Shown piece by piece: positions 1 through 8,352 of a DNA stretch of 24,704 nucleotides; the stretch's first letter is position 1, and every line of letters begins with the position of its first letter. Below the pieces are notes generated by a model. The model did no database searches and was not told the DNA's origin. It saw only the letters and a list, made by a program, of their open reading frames with translations. The stretch is from NCBI GenBank assembly GCA_900765465.1, contig CAAFRM010000317.1:1-24704 (forward strand). The letters run 5' to 3'. The stretch comes from an uncultured Prevotella sp. GTDB taxonomy: Bacteria; Bacteroidota; Bacteroidia; Bacteroidales; Bacteroidaceae. The position numbers and the translations under genes were made by a program.

Positions 1-134
1 AAATCCTTAGCACGGTGGCTGATTTCCATCAATGAAAGACCTGAACCATTAAAATCCAAAATCTGCTTTGCTGTGTTCTCAATCACTTCACGTGGAAGCA
101 TTGATGGACCTGCGTTAAAATTGTACTTCTTCAT
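1..134 (-). CDS. serC: Phosphoserine aminotransferase, N-terminal fragment
   Basis: The 44 codons visible from the ATG at 134 down to the window edge start MKKYNFNAGPSMLPREVIEN and continue with a GSGLSLMEISHR segment. This is the characteristic N-terminus of SerC, the PLP enzyme converting 3-phosphohydroxypyruvate and glutamate to phosphoserine in serine biosynthesis (and acting in pyridoxal phosphate synthesis in some bacteria). The NAGP and SxMEISHR motifs are family hallmarks. The gene is cut by the left edge, so the PLP lysine and most of the roughly 355-residue protein lie outside. A Bacteroides-type promoter about 115 bp upstream suggests that it begins its own transcription unit. In many Bacteroidota serA follows serC, but that cannot be seen here. 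Confidence 0.93.
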   Translation of the reverse strand, partial: MKKYNFNAGPSMLPREVIENTAKQILDFNGSGLSLMEISHRAKD

Positions 135-168
135 CTTGTTTAATTATTTTAGTTTTCTGACCATGCCA

Positions 169-184
169 TTCCTGTTAGCAGGAA
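169..184 (-). promoter_or_regulatory. Small hairpin in the serC leader
   Basis: A perfect 6-bp stem (TTCCTG / CAGGAA) with a 4-nt loop lies inside the predicted serC 5' leader. It is not followed by a T tract, so it does not look like a terminator. A regulatory role is only a guess; a stem this short also arises by chance. Confidence 0.25.
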
Positions 185-247
185 CAGTATAAGCGCAATC
201 CACCCATATAGGCAAATGAGCAACCCTTATGTATGGATTTACGGATG

Positions 248-279
248 CGAAATTACATATTTTATTTGAATCTACCAAA
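248..279 (-). promoter_or_regulatory. Bacteroides-type promoter for serC
   Basis: Read on the minus strand, TTTG (276-279) is followed after 20 nt by TAATTTCG (248-255). This matches the Bacteroidota sigma-ABfr pattern TTTG-N19/20-TAnnTTTG with one deviation in the -7 box. It predicts a transcript start near 241 and a leader of about 107 nt before the serC ATG. Confidence 0.55.
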
Positions 280-383
280 TTTTCCTGCACATTTTTAGCG
301 ATTTGGGCAAAAATCTTTCATTTTGTCAGTGCTTTTAACATATTTATCGCATATTTATGCCATAAATATCAATTTATAACAAG

Positions 384-423
384 AAAAGCCTCCTCTGGAT
401 ATAATTTCCAAGAAGAGGCTTTT
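384..423 (-). terminator. Rho-independent terminator after the helicase gene
   Basis: AAAAGCCTC (384-392) pairs with GAGGCTTTT (415-423). Three more pairs follow after one C-A mismatch, with an AT-rich loop. On the minus strand the stem ends in TTTT. It lies about 14 bp past the helicase stop codon, so it probably ends the minus-strand operon. The same structure has A/T on both sides and could work weakly in both directions. Confidence 0.75.
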
Positions 424-436
424 ATCTATATTAAAA

Positions 437-1756
437 TCATCGCACTTCTTCCACGATGGTCTTTACGCCCTTAATTTTCTCACCCTTTACATTGTTGAGC
501 ACACTTCTCAACTTTGGTCGGGCTATCGCAGCATAGGCATAGCGGTCGTTGACATCAATCTTTCCGATTTCAGACGAATTCAATCCGCCCTTCTTACAAA
601 GGAAGCCCAGGATATCGCCCTTGCTGATCTTATCCTTCTTTCCCTTACCTATATATAAGGTAGCCATTTTTGGCTTAGCCGGCACCGGCAACTCCTCTAT
701 GGCAGGAATCTGGTAATCCTCAACCTCCGCATCAACATATTCCGGAATGTGCTCCTCAGGGCCCAACAGGAAGAAAGCTCTACCCTGCGCCTCCCATCTT
801 GCGGTACGACCCACACGATGGATATAGCCATCCTCGCTTTCCGGCATGTGGTAATGGATGATGTTATCGATGTCTGGGATGTCGAGACCACGTGATGCGA
901 GATCGGTGCTCACCAGGATATTGGCACTGCCGTTGCTGAAACGATAGAGTGAAGCCTCGCGCTCCTTCTGCTCCAGACCGCCATGGAAGAAAGAGGTAGA
1001 GAACCCCTGCTCCACCAGATACTTATTGGTACGCTCTACACTATCACGATAGTTCAGGAAGACGATGGTGCTCTGGTCGCCCAAACTGCGGAGCAGCATA
1101 CCCAGGCTCTCCAGCTTATCCTTCACCGGACTTTCCACCTTATATATATGTACACGTTCAGGCACCTGCTCCTCGTCCATTCGATAATCTATCTTCTCTA
1201 CTCTGCCCATGTGTACAAAACGCGGAATTTCCTCAGCCTCGGTAGCAGAAAGCAGGAAGTGACGGCGCAAGCCTGGAAGCGATTTCACCAGACGGCTCAT
1301 CTCATCCTGGAAACCCATCTCCAGACATTTATCAAATTCGTCGATTACCAGATATCTGATATGGTAACGGTTCAGATTACCCTTATCCAGATGATCGTTC
1401 AGACGGCCTGGAGTTCCGAAGACAATCTGTGGGCGCACCTGCTTCATCACACGATGCTCATCCATTGTGGCACGACCTCCATAACAAGCCATGGCACGAA
1501 GTCCGCTACCCATATTCTTGAGCACGGTGGCAGACTGCAGCGCCAGCTCTCTACCCGGAGTCACCACGATAGCCTGCGGCTCATCGTCGCCGGCATCAAT
1601 GAGTTGCGAGAGCGGCAGGAGATAAGCCAGCGTCTTACCACTACCCGTAGGCGAAAGCACTACCACATCTCTATCGGTGTGCAGCACGGCCTGCATCGCA
1701 TCCTGCTGCATATCGTTGAGTTCGATACCCAACTTATCTAAAATTCTATCTATCAT
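437..1756 (-). CDS. DEAD-box ATP-dependent RNA helicase, DbpA-like
   Basis: This 439-residue protein has the complete superfamily 2 helicase core. Motif I is GSGKT (38-42), Ia is TPGRELA (66-72), Ib is TPGR (115-118), motif II is DEFD (139-142) in place of DEAD, and motif III is SAT (170-172). In the second RecA domain motif V is STDLASRGLD (283-292) and motif VI is HRVGRTAR (313-320). A linker of about 45 residues leads to a C-terminal domain (about 365-438) beginning TLYIGKGKKDKI. It resembles the DbpA RNA-binding domain that anchors DbpA to 23S rRNA hairpin 92. Inference: it unwinds rRNA during large-subunit assembly. The DEFD variant keeps the Asp-Glu pair needed for Mg-ATP hydrolysis. 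The gene lies 25 bp downstream of the TPR gene and is followed by a terminator, so it is probably last in the operon. Confidence 0.92.
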   Translation of the reverse strand: MIDRILDKLGIELNDMQQDAMQAVLHTDRDVVVLSPTGSGKTLAYLLPLSQLIDAGDDEPQAIVVTPGRELALQSATVLKNMGSGLRAMACYGGRATMDEHRVMKQVRPQIVFGTPGRLNDHLDKGNLNRYHIRYLVIDEFDKCLEMGFQDEMSRLVKSLPGLRRHFLLSATEAEEIPRFVHMGRVEKIDYRMDEEQVPERVHIYKVESPVKDKLESLGMLLRSLGDQSTIVFLNYRDSVERTNKYLVEQGFSTSFFHGGLEQKEREASLYRFSNGSANILVSTDLASRGLDIPDIDNIIHYHMPESEDGYIHRVGRTARWEAQGRAFFLLGPEEHIPEYVDAEVEDYQIPAIEELPVPAKPKMATLYIGKGKKDKISKGDILGFLCKKGGLNSSEIGKIDVNDRYAYAAIARPKLRSVLNNVKGEKIKGVKTIVEEVR

Positions 1757-1781
1757 TGTCTTTTATTTATTGAAAAAGAGA

Positions 1782-3059
1782 TTACCTTTTCTTCATGATT
1801 TTATCTATTTCATCAAACTCCTTACCCATATTCAGGTTCAGATAGATGGTATAGAGCGGGAAAGCCCATTTAGACTGCTCATCAGGCTGAAGCTTTCTAT
1901 ACTTGACGAGATAAGGGAGTGCCTTCCTGTAATTGGCATCCACCTGTTCACGCACCTTTCTCGAAGTCTGCGAACTCTTGTCCTGCTCCACTGCCATATT
2001 GAAGTAACAGATGCCTGCATTATAATATGGATCGGCAAGTTCCTCATTCACGGAGATAGCCTTATCGCTTACCTTGATACACTCCTGGAGCTTGCTCTGT
2101 TCGAAGAGGATGTTGCTTTTGGCAACAAGATACGTATCACTGTCTGGCACAATGGTGAGAGCCTTATCTACTACTGCCATCGCAGAATCCAGCTGATTGA
2201 TATCTACATAAAACTCCACGAGTCGTGGAAAGAAATATGGGAAGGTAGGTACCCGTTCGAATCCTTCCTTGAGCGATGCCAGATAGCGCGCTGTATCCTT
2301 CTCCAGATAATAGGTTTCGGCAAGATACTGCAACATATAGTTGTAATGCACGGTATCCTTCAGCGCTACATAAGAATGATGCAGCGTTGCCTTGGGATCC
2401 TTCATCTTATAGCCGGAATATACGGCATAATAGGCAGCCAAAGGAAGATGCTTATCCTTCTGGCTGTAATCGTACGACCGGAACAACGGCTGGTTGGCAC
2501 AATCTATATAACGGTCGAAGAACTTATAGGAATCGGCATACTTCTTCTTACCGAGGAACCACAGTCCACCATTAAAGAGATTGGTGCGGATATGAGAAAG
2601 ATAATCAGCATGCTGCTTACGGAATTCGATTTCCACCTTTCCCTTTTTATTAGGAACCATCTCTACAGAATCAAACTGCTGCGCAATCTCGAAGAGCTGT
2701 CGGGTGAAATTGAAGAGCTGGGCAGTATCATATTTCTGCTTGAGATAGAGCTTTTCGTTACCCTGCTCGTATTGCTTGCGCACAGCATCGAAGTAAAGGT
2801 TCCAGATTTTCTTGTTGTTCTGATTGGCAGAATCAGCCAGAAGTTTCTGCATGCTCGCCTGCGCCTGAGGCAGGTTCTTGCCCGACTTCACCTGATCCTT
2901 CGCCAATTGAATTTCCTTCTTCTGGGCAAAGCCCGCAGATGGCACAAGAAGGAGCATCCACAATAGGACACTCGCCAAGTTGCGGAAAAACGGATATCCC
3001 CATTTACTTCTATATCCCGATATTTTATGTCTCAATCTATTATTTATTTCCATAATCAT
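1782..3059 (-). CDS. Exported tetratricopeptide-repeat protein, function unknown
   Basis: The 425-residue product has an N-terminal signal sequence: a basic region to about residue 26, a hydrophobic core LASVLLWMLLLVP (28-40), and a likely signal peptidase site at SAGFA-Q (41-46). The rest is soluble and helical. TPR-type helix pairs are clearest from about residue 255 onward, for example the DSAMAVVDKALTIVPDS and ADPYYNAGICYFNMA stretches. It is probably periplasmic and involved in protein-protein contact; no enzyme motif was seen. The ORF overlaps the end of the upstream membrane-protein gene by 20 bp, which suggests translational coupling and joint function. Starts at 3059 (MIMEINN) and 3053 (MEINN) are both possible, and both lie inside the upstream gene. 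Confidence 0.8.
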   Translation of the reverse strand: MIMEINNRLRHKISGYRSKWGYPFFRNLASVLLWMLLLVPSAGFAQKKEIQLAKDQVKSGKNLPQAQASMQKLLADSANQNNKKIWNLYFDAVRKQYEQGNEKLYLKQKYDTAQLFNFTRQLFEIAQQFDSVEMVPNKKGKVEIEFRKQHADYLSHIRTNLFNGGLWFLGKKKYADSYKFFDRYIDCANQPLFRSYDYSQKDKHLPLAAYYAVYSGYKMKDPKATLHHSYVALKDTVHYNYMLQYLAETYYLEKDTARYLASLKEGFERVPTFPYFFPRLVEFYVDINQLDSAMAVVDKALTIVPDSDTYLVAKSNILFEQSKLQECIKVSDKAISVNEELADPYYNAGICYFNMAVEQDKSSQTSRKVREQVDANYRKALPYLVKYRKLQPDEQSKWAFPLYTIYLNLNMGKEFDEIDKIMKKR

Positions 3060-4143
3060 AATAGTACCAATATGTGTTGCTGTATGTATCGCGGAGAACA
3101 GACTGACGTTCTACCGGATTGCTATATTTACGCTCCATCGACTGATAATCGGAAAAATCGGCATCCATCACGTTGTCGTGAAACTCTACGATAGGATGCG
3201 TCCGAAGATGACAATAGAGCAAAATTGCCTCTTTGTAATGAGTTGGCAGCTTGGTCAATTCGTGATACTTAACCAGCCTGCGGACAAATTCATCGAGCTT
3301 CTTGTCCAGCAGGAGCGCACAAAGCTCGTACTCCTTCGAGAGGCGATACTTCAGACGATGTTTCTTCATCCAGGGCGATGTTCCATACATCCACACCGGA
3401 GCCTGCCACATCAATGCCTTGACGGACGTGCCATTGATATACATCGACTGGCTGCCGCCTACCAATGGATAGGAGAAAAGACGGCTGCCCAGCTCGCCCG
3501 TTCTATAAAGACAGGCTATACGGAGCATCGTAAGCGACGAATCGGTCTGCAGGGATTTCTCTCCAACCTCTAAAGCTTTTTCATACTGTTTTTCTTTCAT
3601 CAGATGTTCCATCTTCATTCTTTCGTGAAAGAGGCGATCATTGTTGGTGATGAAGATAACAGCCAGCATCATCACGACAAGCTGGGAGATGTTCACCCAT
3701 GAGTAACGCGAGAACCAACCGAAACTATGTGGCTCCTGCTCAAGAGGTTCCAACTGTCTGGCGACCCACATCACGCCAGCCCAGACCAGCAGGCTGAAAG
3801 GCAGGACAAGCCACCACCAGCCCAGCGACACGCCAGCATCTACATGGGTAGGCACATCGGCAATCAGGGCCAGCAAAAGGAATGAAGGGAAATAAGTAAG
3901 TCCGTGGAAGCGGCGCTTCACACGGGTCACCGCGTATGCTCCCAACTGCAGCAGAAAGCATACAAAGGTAACAAGCAGCGGTGCAAGCGTATAGAAATAA
4001 TCCGTCTTACCTTCTGATAAGACATGCTGCGCCACGGCTAGAATATCTGCCTGGTAACAAGCCAGGAATGTATAAGCAAAAACTAAAAAAATGATAGCAC
4101 AGGCGAAGCGCATCTTCGCCGTGCTATTCCTTTTATGATCCAT
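3040..4143 (-). CDS. Five-TM membrane protein with helical C-terminal domain (DUF6057-like)
   Basis: This 367-residue protein has about five hydrophobic segments in its first half: near 11-29, 51-72, 82-97, 107-128 and 150-166. A soluble, mainly helical region of about 200 residues follows (170-367) with TPR-like spacing (EKQYEKALEVGEKSLQTD). It resembles Bacteroidota membrane proteins grouped as DUF6057, but that name comes from memory and was not searched. No catalytic motif was seen. It sits 10 bp downstream of glgB and overlaps the exported TPR gene by 20 bp. The membrane protein and its exported TPR partner therefore look like a two-gene unit. Whether they relate to glycogen metabolism or were only joined to the glgB transcript cannot be told. 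Confidence 0.7.
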   Translation of the reverse strand: MDHKRNSTAKMRFACAIIFLVFAYTFLACYQADILAVAQHVLSEGKTDYFYTLAPLLVTFVCFLLQLGAYAVTRVKRRFHGLTYFPSFLLLALIADVPTHVDAGVSLGWWWLVLPFSLLVWAGVMWVARQLEPLEQEPHSFGWFSRYSWVNISQLVVMMLAVIFITNNDRLFHERMKMEHLMKEKQYEKALEVGEKSLQTDSSLTMLRIACLYRTGELGSRLFSYPLVGGSQSMYINGTSVKALMWQAPVWMYGTSPWMKKHRLKYRLSKEYELCALLLDKKLDEFVRRLVKYHELTKLPTHYKEAILLYCHLRTHPIVEFHDNVMDADFSDYQSMERKYSNPVERQSVLRDTYSNTYWYYYDYGNK

Positions 4144-4153
4144 ATATCTATGT

Positions 4154-6280
4154 TTAATTTTTCTTGAGCACCAGTGCCGAACGGGCTGGCAAGTAGAGCT
4201 TCAACCACTCCTTGCGATCGTTCACATACACAGGGTCATAGTTGGTGAGGTGGGTCATCTCGTCATCATTCAGACCGTTGCCACCAAACGCCTTGTTGTC
4301 AGTATCGAGTACCACGCTATAGGCACCGGTTGGTACCAGGAAGCCATAGTCGGTAAACGAGCGGGTTGGCGAGAAGTTGAAGACGAAGAGCAGGTCGCCT
4401 CTCATATAAGCGAGCACCTGATCGCCATCATTGTGCCAGATTTCAACAACTGGTGTCTTGTTAAAGTTCTTTTCACTCTTAATTGTCTTGAGCATCTCCT
4501 TGTCGAAGTCGCCGAGATAGTGATAGCAGAGATCCTTGTTATCTACCAGATTCCACTGTCTGCGAGCATACTTGTAGCTCCATCCGTTACCCTCGCGAGG
4601 GAAATCAATCCACTCTGGATGGCCGAACTCATTACCCATGAAGTTCAGGTAGCCGCCATTGATGGTAGAAGCAGTAGCCAGACGAATCATCTTGTGCAAG
4701 GCAATGCCTCGGTGAACCATATCGTTCTCATCACCCTTCTTGAAGTGCCAGTACATATCAGCATCTATCAGGCGGAAGATGATGGTCTTGTCGCCTACCA
4801 GTGCCTGGTCGTGGCTCTCGCAGTAAGAGATGGTCTTCTCGTCTGCACGACGGTTCTTGATTTCCCAGAAGATGCTGGATGGCTTCCAGTCTTCATCCTT
4901 CAGCTCCTTGATGGTCTTGATCCAGTAGTCTGGAATATTCATCGCCATACGATAGTCGAAGCCATAGCCGCCATCGGCAAACTTGGCAGCCAATCCAGGC
5001 ATACCGCTCACCTCTTCGGCAATGGTGATGGCATTCTTGTTCACCTCGTGAATCAGACAGTTGGCAAGGGTAAGATAGCAGATAGCATTATCATCCTCAT
5101 GGCCATTGAAGTAGTCACCATAATTGCAGAACGCCTCTCCCAGACCGTGGCTGTAGTAGAGCATAGAGGTTACACCATCGAAGCGGAAACCATCGAAGTG
5201 GTATTCGCTGAGCCAGTACTTGCAGTTGCTCAGGAGGAAGTGCATCACCTCATCCTTACCATAGTCGAAGCAGAGACTGTCCCAAGCTGGATGCTCATGT
5301 CTGTCGCCAGGGTAGAAGTACTGGTTAGGATCACCGGCAAGATTGCCGAGACCTTCCATCTCGTTCTTCACTGCATGAGAGTGAACGATATCCATAATGA
5401 CAGCTATGCCATTCTGATGGGCTGTATCGATGAGATCCTTAAGCTCCTCAGGGGTTCCGAAACGGCTGCTGGCAGCAAAGAAGCTGCTAACGTGGTAACC
5501 GAAGGATCCATAATAAGGATGCTCCTGGATTGCCATGATCTGAATGCAGTTGTAACCATCCTCAATGATACGTGGCAGCACCTTCTCCTTAAACTCTGTG
5601 TAGGTACCAACCTTCTCTGCATCCTGTCCCATTCCGATATGGCACTCATAGATGAGCAGCGGAGTGGTGTTAGGTCTGAAGGTCTTCTTCTTCCACTTGT
5701 AAGGCTCAGGGCTCCATACCTGCGCAGAGAAAATCTTGGTCTGCTCATCCTGAACCACACGGTTAGCCCATGCAGGGATACGCTCGCCTTCTCCACCTTC
5801 CCAGTGCACTTTCATCTTGAAGAGATCACCGTGCTTCATTGCCTTTTCCGAGAGTTTCAACTCCCAGTTGCCGGTGCCCTTGATACGCTTAGCACGATAC
5901 TTAGGGCTTTCCTGCCAGCCGTTGAAATCTCCGATGAGATAGATATCTGTAGCATTTGGCGCCCACTCGCGGAACACCCATCCCTTCTCCGTCTTATGCA
6001 ATCCGAAGTAGTCGTATCCGTTGGCGAAATCGCTGAGCGAAATCTTGCCGTTACGGGTAAGCTGGTTGAGTTTCCAGAGCGCATGCTCATGTCTTCCTAC
6101 GATAGCAGGCTCAAAGTCTGCCAGATATGGATCGTTCTTCACGAGTCCGATATGTTTTGGGGCAGCAGCCTTCACGGTTTTCTTGGTAGCGCACTTGGCG
6201 GTTGCCTTGCAGGTAGCCTTCTTGGCTGTTGTCTTCTTTGCTGTAGTATTTTTAGCTGAAGTTTTCTTTTCTGTTGCCAT
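4154..6280 (-). CDS. glgB: 1,4-alpha-glucan (glycogen) branching enzyme, eukaryote-like GH13
   Basis: This 708-residue enzyme makes alpha-1,6 branches in glycogen. Residues about 95-190 form a CBM48-type domain (WVFREWAPNATDIYLIGDFN). The GH13 barrel carries region I DIVHSH (297-302), region II FDGFRFDGV with nucleophile D368, region III TIAEEVSG with acid/base E422, and region IV ESHDQALVGD with D491. The wording of regions II-IV (FDGFRFDGVTSMLY, ESHDQALVGD) resembles eukaryotic-type GBE1 (GH13 subfamily 8) more than E. coli GlgB. Oddly, residues 1-43 are a low-complexity Lys/Ala/Thr tail resembling histone H1 tails, with no signal-peptide character. The gene lies 42 bp downstream of the YhcH-type gene and 10 bp upstream of the membrane-protein gene, so it is probably inside an operon. 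Confidence 0.96.
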   Translation of the reverse strand: MATEKKTSAKNTTAKKTTAKKATCKATAKCATKKTVKAAAPKHIGLVKNDPYLADFEPAIVGRHEHALWKLNQLTRNGKISLSDFANGYDYFGLHKTEKGWVFREWAPNATDIYLIGDFNGWQESPKYRAKRIKGTGNWELKLSEKAMKHGDLFKMKVHWEGGEGERIPAWANRVVQDEQTKIFSAQVWSPEPYKWKKKTFRPNTTPLLIYECHIGMGQDAEKVGTYTEFKEKVLPRIIEDGYNCIQIMAIQEHPYYGSFGYHVSSFFAASSRFGTPEELKDLIDTAHQNGIAVIMDIVHSHAVKNEMEGLGNLAGDPNQYFYPGDRHEHPAWDSLCFDYGKDEVMHFLLSNCKYWLSEYHFDGFRFDGVTSMLYYSHGLGEAFCNYGDYFNGHEDDNAICYLTLANCLIHEVNKNAITIAEEVSGMPGLAAKFADGGYGFDYRMAMNIPDYWIKTIKELKDEDWKPSSIFWEIKNRRADEKTISYCESHDQALVGDKTIIFRLIDADMYWHFKKGDENDMVHRGIALHKMIRLATASTINGGYLNFMGNEFGHPEWIDFPREGNGWSYKYARRQWNLVDNKDLCYHYLGDFDKEMLKTIKSEKNFNKTPVVEIWHNDGDQVLAYMRGDLLFVFNFSPTRSFTDYGFLVPTGAYSVVLDTDNKAFGGNGLNDDEMTHLTNYDPVYVNDRKEWLKLYLPARSALVLKKN

Positions 6281-6322
6281 ATATCATGATTTTAGATGGT
6301 TCTACTATTTTTATTAAGGTTT

Positions 6323-6766
6323 TTAAGCCTTTACCTTGAAGATAGCCTTATGGATATCACCCTTGCCGATGCATGGCTGATGACCGTCCTGTGGGAAGAA
6401 GATAGCAAACTGGCCTGGCTTGCAGGTTACCAGTGTCTGAGCCTTCACACCAGGATACAAGGTACAATCCTTAGCCTCGTTGTATTCCACTTCCGGGAGA
6501 TCCTTCACTGGAGAATATCCATAGGTTTCCTCTGTATTCATAGGAATCTGAATATCAATCATCTGACGATGTGCCTCGATGGTAGCTTCTTCCTCGGTCT
6601 TGCCGTGAGCTACAGCGATATTCACAAAGAGATCATCACCCAGGATAGGATGCTTGCCGGTCTCCAACTTAGTGAGATCATTCTCGTTGATAAACTTCAC
6701 TACTTCTGTGAAGAGTGGATTAAGAGAAACATATTTCTCCAAATTGTCTAATGTATCAATTACCAT
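6323..6766 (-). CDS. YhcH/YjgK/YiaL family (DUF386) sugar-metabolism protein
   Basis: The protein is 147 residues when started at the ATG at 6766 (MVIDTLDNLEKYVSLNPLF), which matches the usual family length of about 150. A longer frame starting at 6865 would add 33 unrelated residues and is rejected. Family features are a cupin-like fold with EAHRQMIDIQ (65-74) and FFPQDGHQP (123-131) followed by HKAIFKV (139-145), whose His/Glu/Lys residues probably bind a metal and sugar. Relatives include the YhcH protein of the sialic acid locus and the small EbgC subunit of evolved beta-galactosidase, and are thought to act on free or anomeric sugars. Lying just upstream of glgB it may serve carbohydrate metabolism, but its substrate cannot be read from sequence. 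Confidence 0.88.
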   Translation of the reverse strand: MVIDTLDNLEKYVSLNPLFTEVVKFINENDLTKLETGKHPILGDDLFVNIAVAHGKTEEEATIEAHRQMIDIQIPMNTEETYGYSPVKDLPEVEYNEAKDCTLYPGVKAQTLVTCKPGQFAIFFPQDGHQPCIGKGDIHKAIFKVKA

Positions 6767-6855
6767 AGTATATTGAATTTTGTGATTGATTTCTACTTTC
6801 TTAAGTTTATATTTCAGGAAAGCATAGAAGCGGATAAGCATTTCATTGCCTCTAG

Positions 6856-6873
6856 ATTGAATCATAATTCAAT
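6856..6873. repeat. 7-bp inverted repeat between MORN and YhcH genes
   Basis: ATTGAAT and ATTCAAT are separated by CATA in the 120-bp gap between the two minus-strand genes. It could be a weak transcript-processing hairpin or an operator. There is no T tract, so it is not a convincing terminator, and no promoter match was found in this gap. Confidence 0.3.
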
Positions 6874-6886
6874 TCTTGCCGGAAGT

Positions 6887-8074
6887 TTAATCCTCAAATC
6901 GCTTTCCGTTCTCATATACACCCTTGGCTGTAACCTGACCATTGCGGTCTTTCTCTACAAATCTGCCATCGCGTGCATCCTTCTTATAGTTGCCCTCGAA
7001 GCGCTTGCCGTCCTTGTTTTCCTCGATACAGAAGCCCTCGCGCTTGCCATTGTGATAGACACCCTTGAAGCGGTTGCCGTTGGCGTAATGTATCACCACA
7101 TTGCCATCGACATATCCCTTCTTGAACTCGCCTTCAAAGATGTCACCGTTCTTCTTGGTCAGCTTTCCCCTACCATTCTGCAGGTCGTCCTTCCAGCTGC
7201 CAACATAGATGTCGCCATTCTTCCATACGAAAGTACCCTGTCCGGAACGCTGGCCATCCACAAACTGTCCGGTGTATTTCGAACCGCTGGCTGAGCGGAA
7301 AATACCTTCACCGGTACGCTCACCCTGCGAATAATCACCTTCGTATATATCGCCATTATGGAATTTGTAGATACCCTTACCATCCTGAATATCATCCTTC
7401 CAGTCACCAATATAGGTATCACCGTCAGCATATTTAAAGGTACCCTTGCCTGAGCGCTGGTTATCTACCCACTGTCCATCATAGGTGGTTCCATCTCCCC
7501 AGTCAAAGAATCCATTTCCATTCTTCATGTCGTTCATCCACTGGCCTTTGTATTTGGCACCGTTGGAATAGGTGTAGGTACCTTTTCCCTGTCGCTTATC
7601 CTTATACCAGTCGCCGTCATACTTATCACCATTGTAATAGTACATCACGCCATGTCCGTGCTGGAAATCGCGGAACCAGAGTCCTACATACTTATTATTG
7701 TTCTGGAAGTAATAGGTACCCTTGCCGTGCTGCTGGTCCTGCAGCCACTGTCCTTCGTATCTCTCGCCATCCGAGAAAGTATATACGCCATATCCGCTGC
7801 GCTTTCCCTTGACGTAGGCACCCTCGTAAGTATCACCATTCTTATAAACGGTAGATCCCTTGCCCTGTGGCTTACCGCTTACCATCTCTCCCTTATACTG
7901 ACCGCCATCACGGGTGATGCAGCTACCGAGCGAGATTTTCTGCGCCGACATGGCAAGAGGCGAACAAGCCAGCATCATCGCCAGCATCATCTGCTTACCT
8001 GTAAGCAAAAACGTGCTTACAGAAAAATATCTTATAGAATTGTTTTTCTTATCATTCATGTCGTTTATCATCAT
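6887..8074 (-). CDS. Exported MORN-repeat protein, 14 full repeats
   Basis: From the ATG at 8074 the product is 395 residues. A signal sequence (hydrophobic MMLAMMLACSPLAMSA) precedes Q-KISLGSC. After it come 14 consecutive 23-residue MORN units with no insertion or deletion (pattern G-[DENST]-x-Y-x-G-x-[WYF]-x-x-[DG]-x-x-x-G-x-G), then a partial fifteenth unit ending NGKRFED. The first unit starts GGQYKGE and the eleventh GDIYVGSWKDD. MORN arrays form elongated beta-hairpin solenoids used in protein or lipid contact, so an envelope scaffold role is plausible but unproven. Starts at 8071 and 8059 (MNDKKNNS) are possible. A start at 8182 would put 36 non-secretory residues ahead of the signal and is disfavoured. 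The gene is divergent from the LytTR regulator. Confidence 0.87.
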   Translation of the reverse strand: MMINDMNDKKNNSIRYFSVSTFLLTGKQMMLAMMLACSPLAMSAQKISLGSCITRDGGQYKGEMVSGKPQGKGSTVYKNGDTYEGAYVKGKRSGYGVYTFSDGERYEGQWLQDQQHGKGTYYFQNNNKYVGLWFRDFQHGHGVMYYYNGDKYDGDWYKDKRQGKGTYTYSNGAKYKGQWMNDMKNGNGFFDWGDGTTYDGQWVDNQRSGKGTFKYADGDTYIGDWKDDIQDGKGIYKFHNGDIYEGDYSQGERTGEGIFRSASGSKYTGQFVDGQRSGQGTFVWKNGDIYVGSWKDDLQNGRGKLTKKNGDIFEGEFKKGYVDGNVVIHYANGNRFKGVYHNGKREGFCIEENKDGKRFEGNYKKDARDGRFVEKDRNGQVTAKGVYENGKRFED

Positions 8075-8220
8075 TTTGATTTCGAAAAGAACCGGTATTA
8101 CAGCCATTCCCTGACCACATGATTGCGTGTCCGGAGCGGAGTTTGACCGATTCCGAACCGATATATTCGATTCAATCCCCAAAAGTAACGCTTTTTCGGC
8201 AAACCGCCAAATAGATTAAG

Positions 8221-8228
8221 CAAATTTA
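8221..8228 (-). promoter_or_regulatory. Possible -7 box upstream of the MORN gene
   Basis: On the minus strand the sequence is TAAATTTG, a full match to TAnnTTTG. No TTTG is found about 20 nt upstream, so only half the promoter is supported. It would give a leader of about 140 nt. No equivalent match was found on the plus strand for the divergent LytTR gene in the 8075-8352 gap. Confidence 0.4.
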
Positions 8229-8352
8229 AGGGAAAAAGAATAAAAATAAGATTTCCAGAAAAAAAAGCTCTTCCGGATACAATAAAACGCAAAACCAGCC
8301 GTTATTATGCAAATAAATGATAATACCATCAAACTAATCAAATAAAATAAGT

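Noticed and set aside
229..474. 81-codon plus-strand frame between serC and the helicase
   Set aside because: It covers the serC promoter and the helicase terminator and has no protein-like signature.
4250..6259. A 669-codon open frame on the plus strand opposite glgB
   Set aside because: It is antisense to an unmistakable glgB with all catalytic motifs. Its translation resembles no known family, and such long shadows arise from codon bias.
6767..6865. 33-residue N-terminal extension of the YhcH-type protein
   Set aside because: The family starts at about MxIDTLxNL; the extension is AT-rich gap sequence containing an inverted repeat.
8098..8292. A 64-codon minus-strand frame upstream of the MORN gene
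   Set aside because: It lies in the AT-rich divergent regulatory region, has no recognisable features and covers the possible MORN -7 box.
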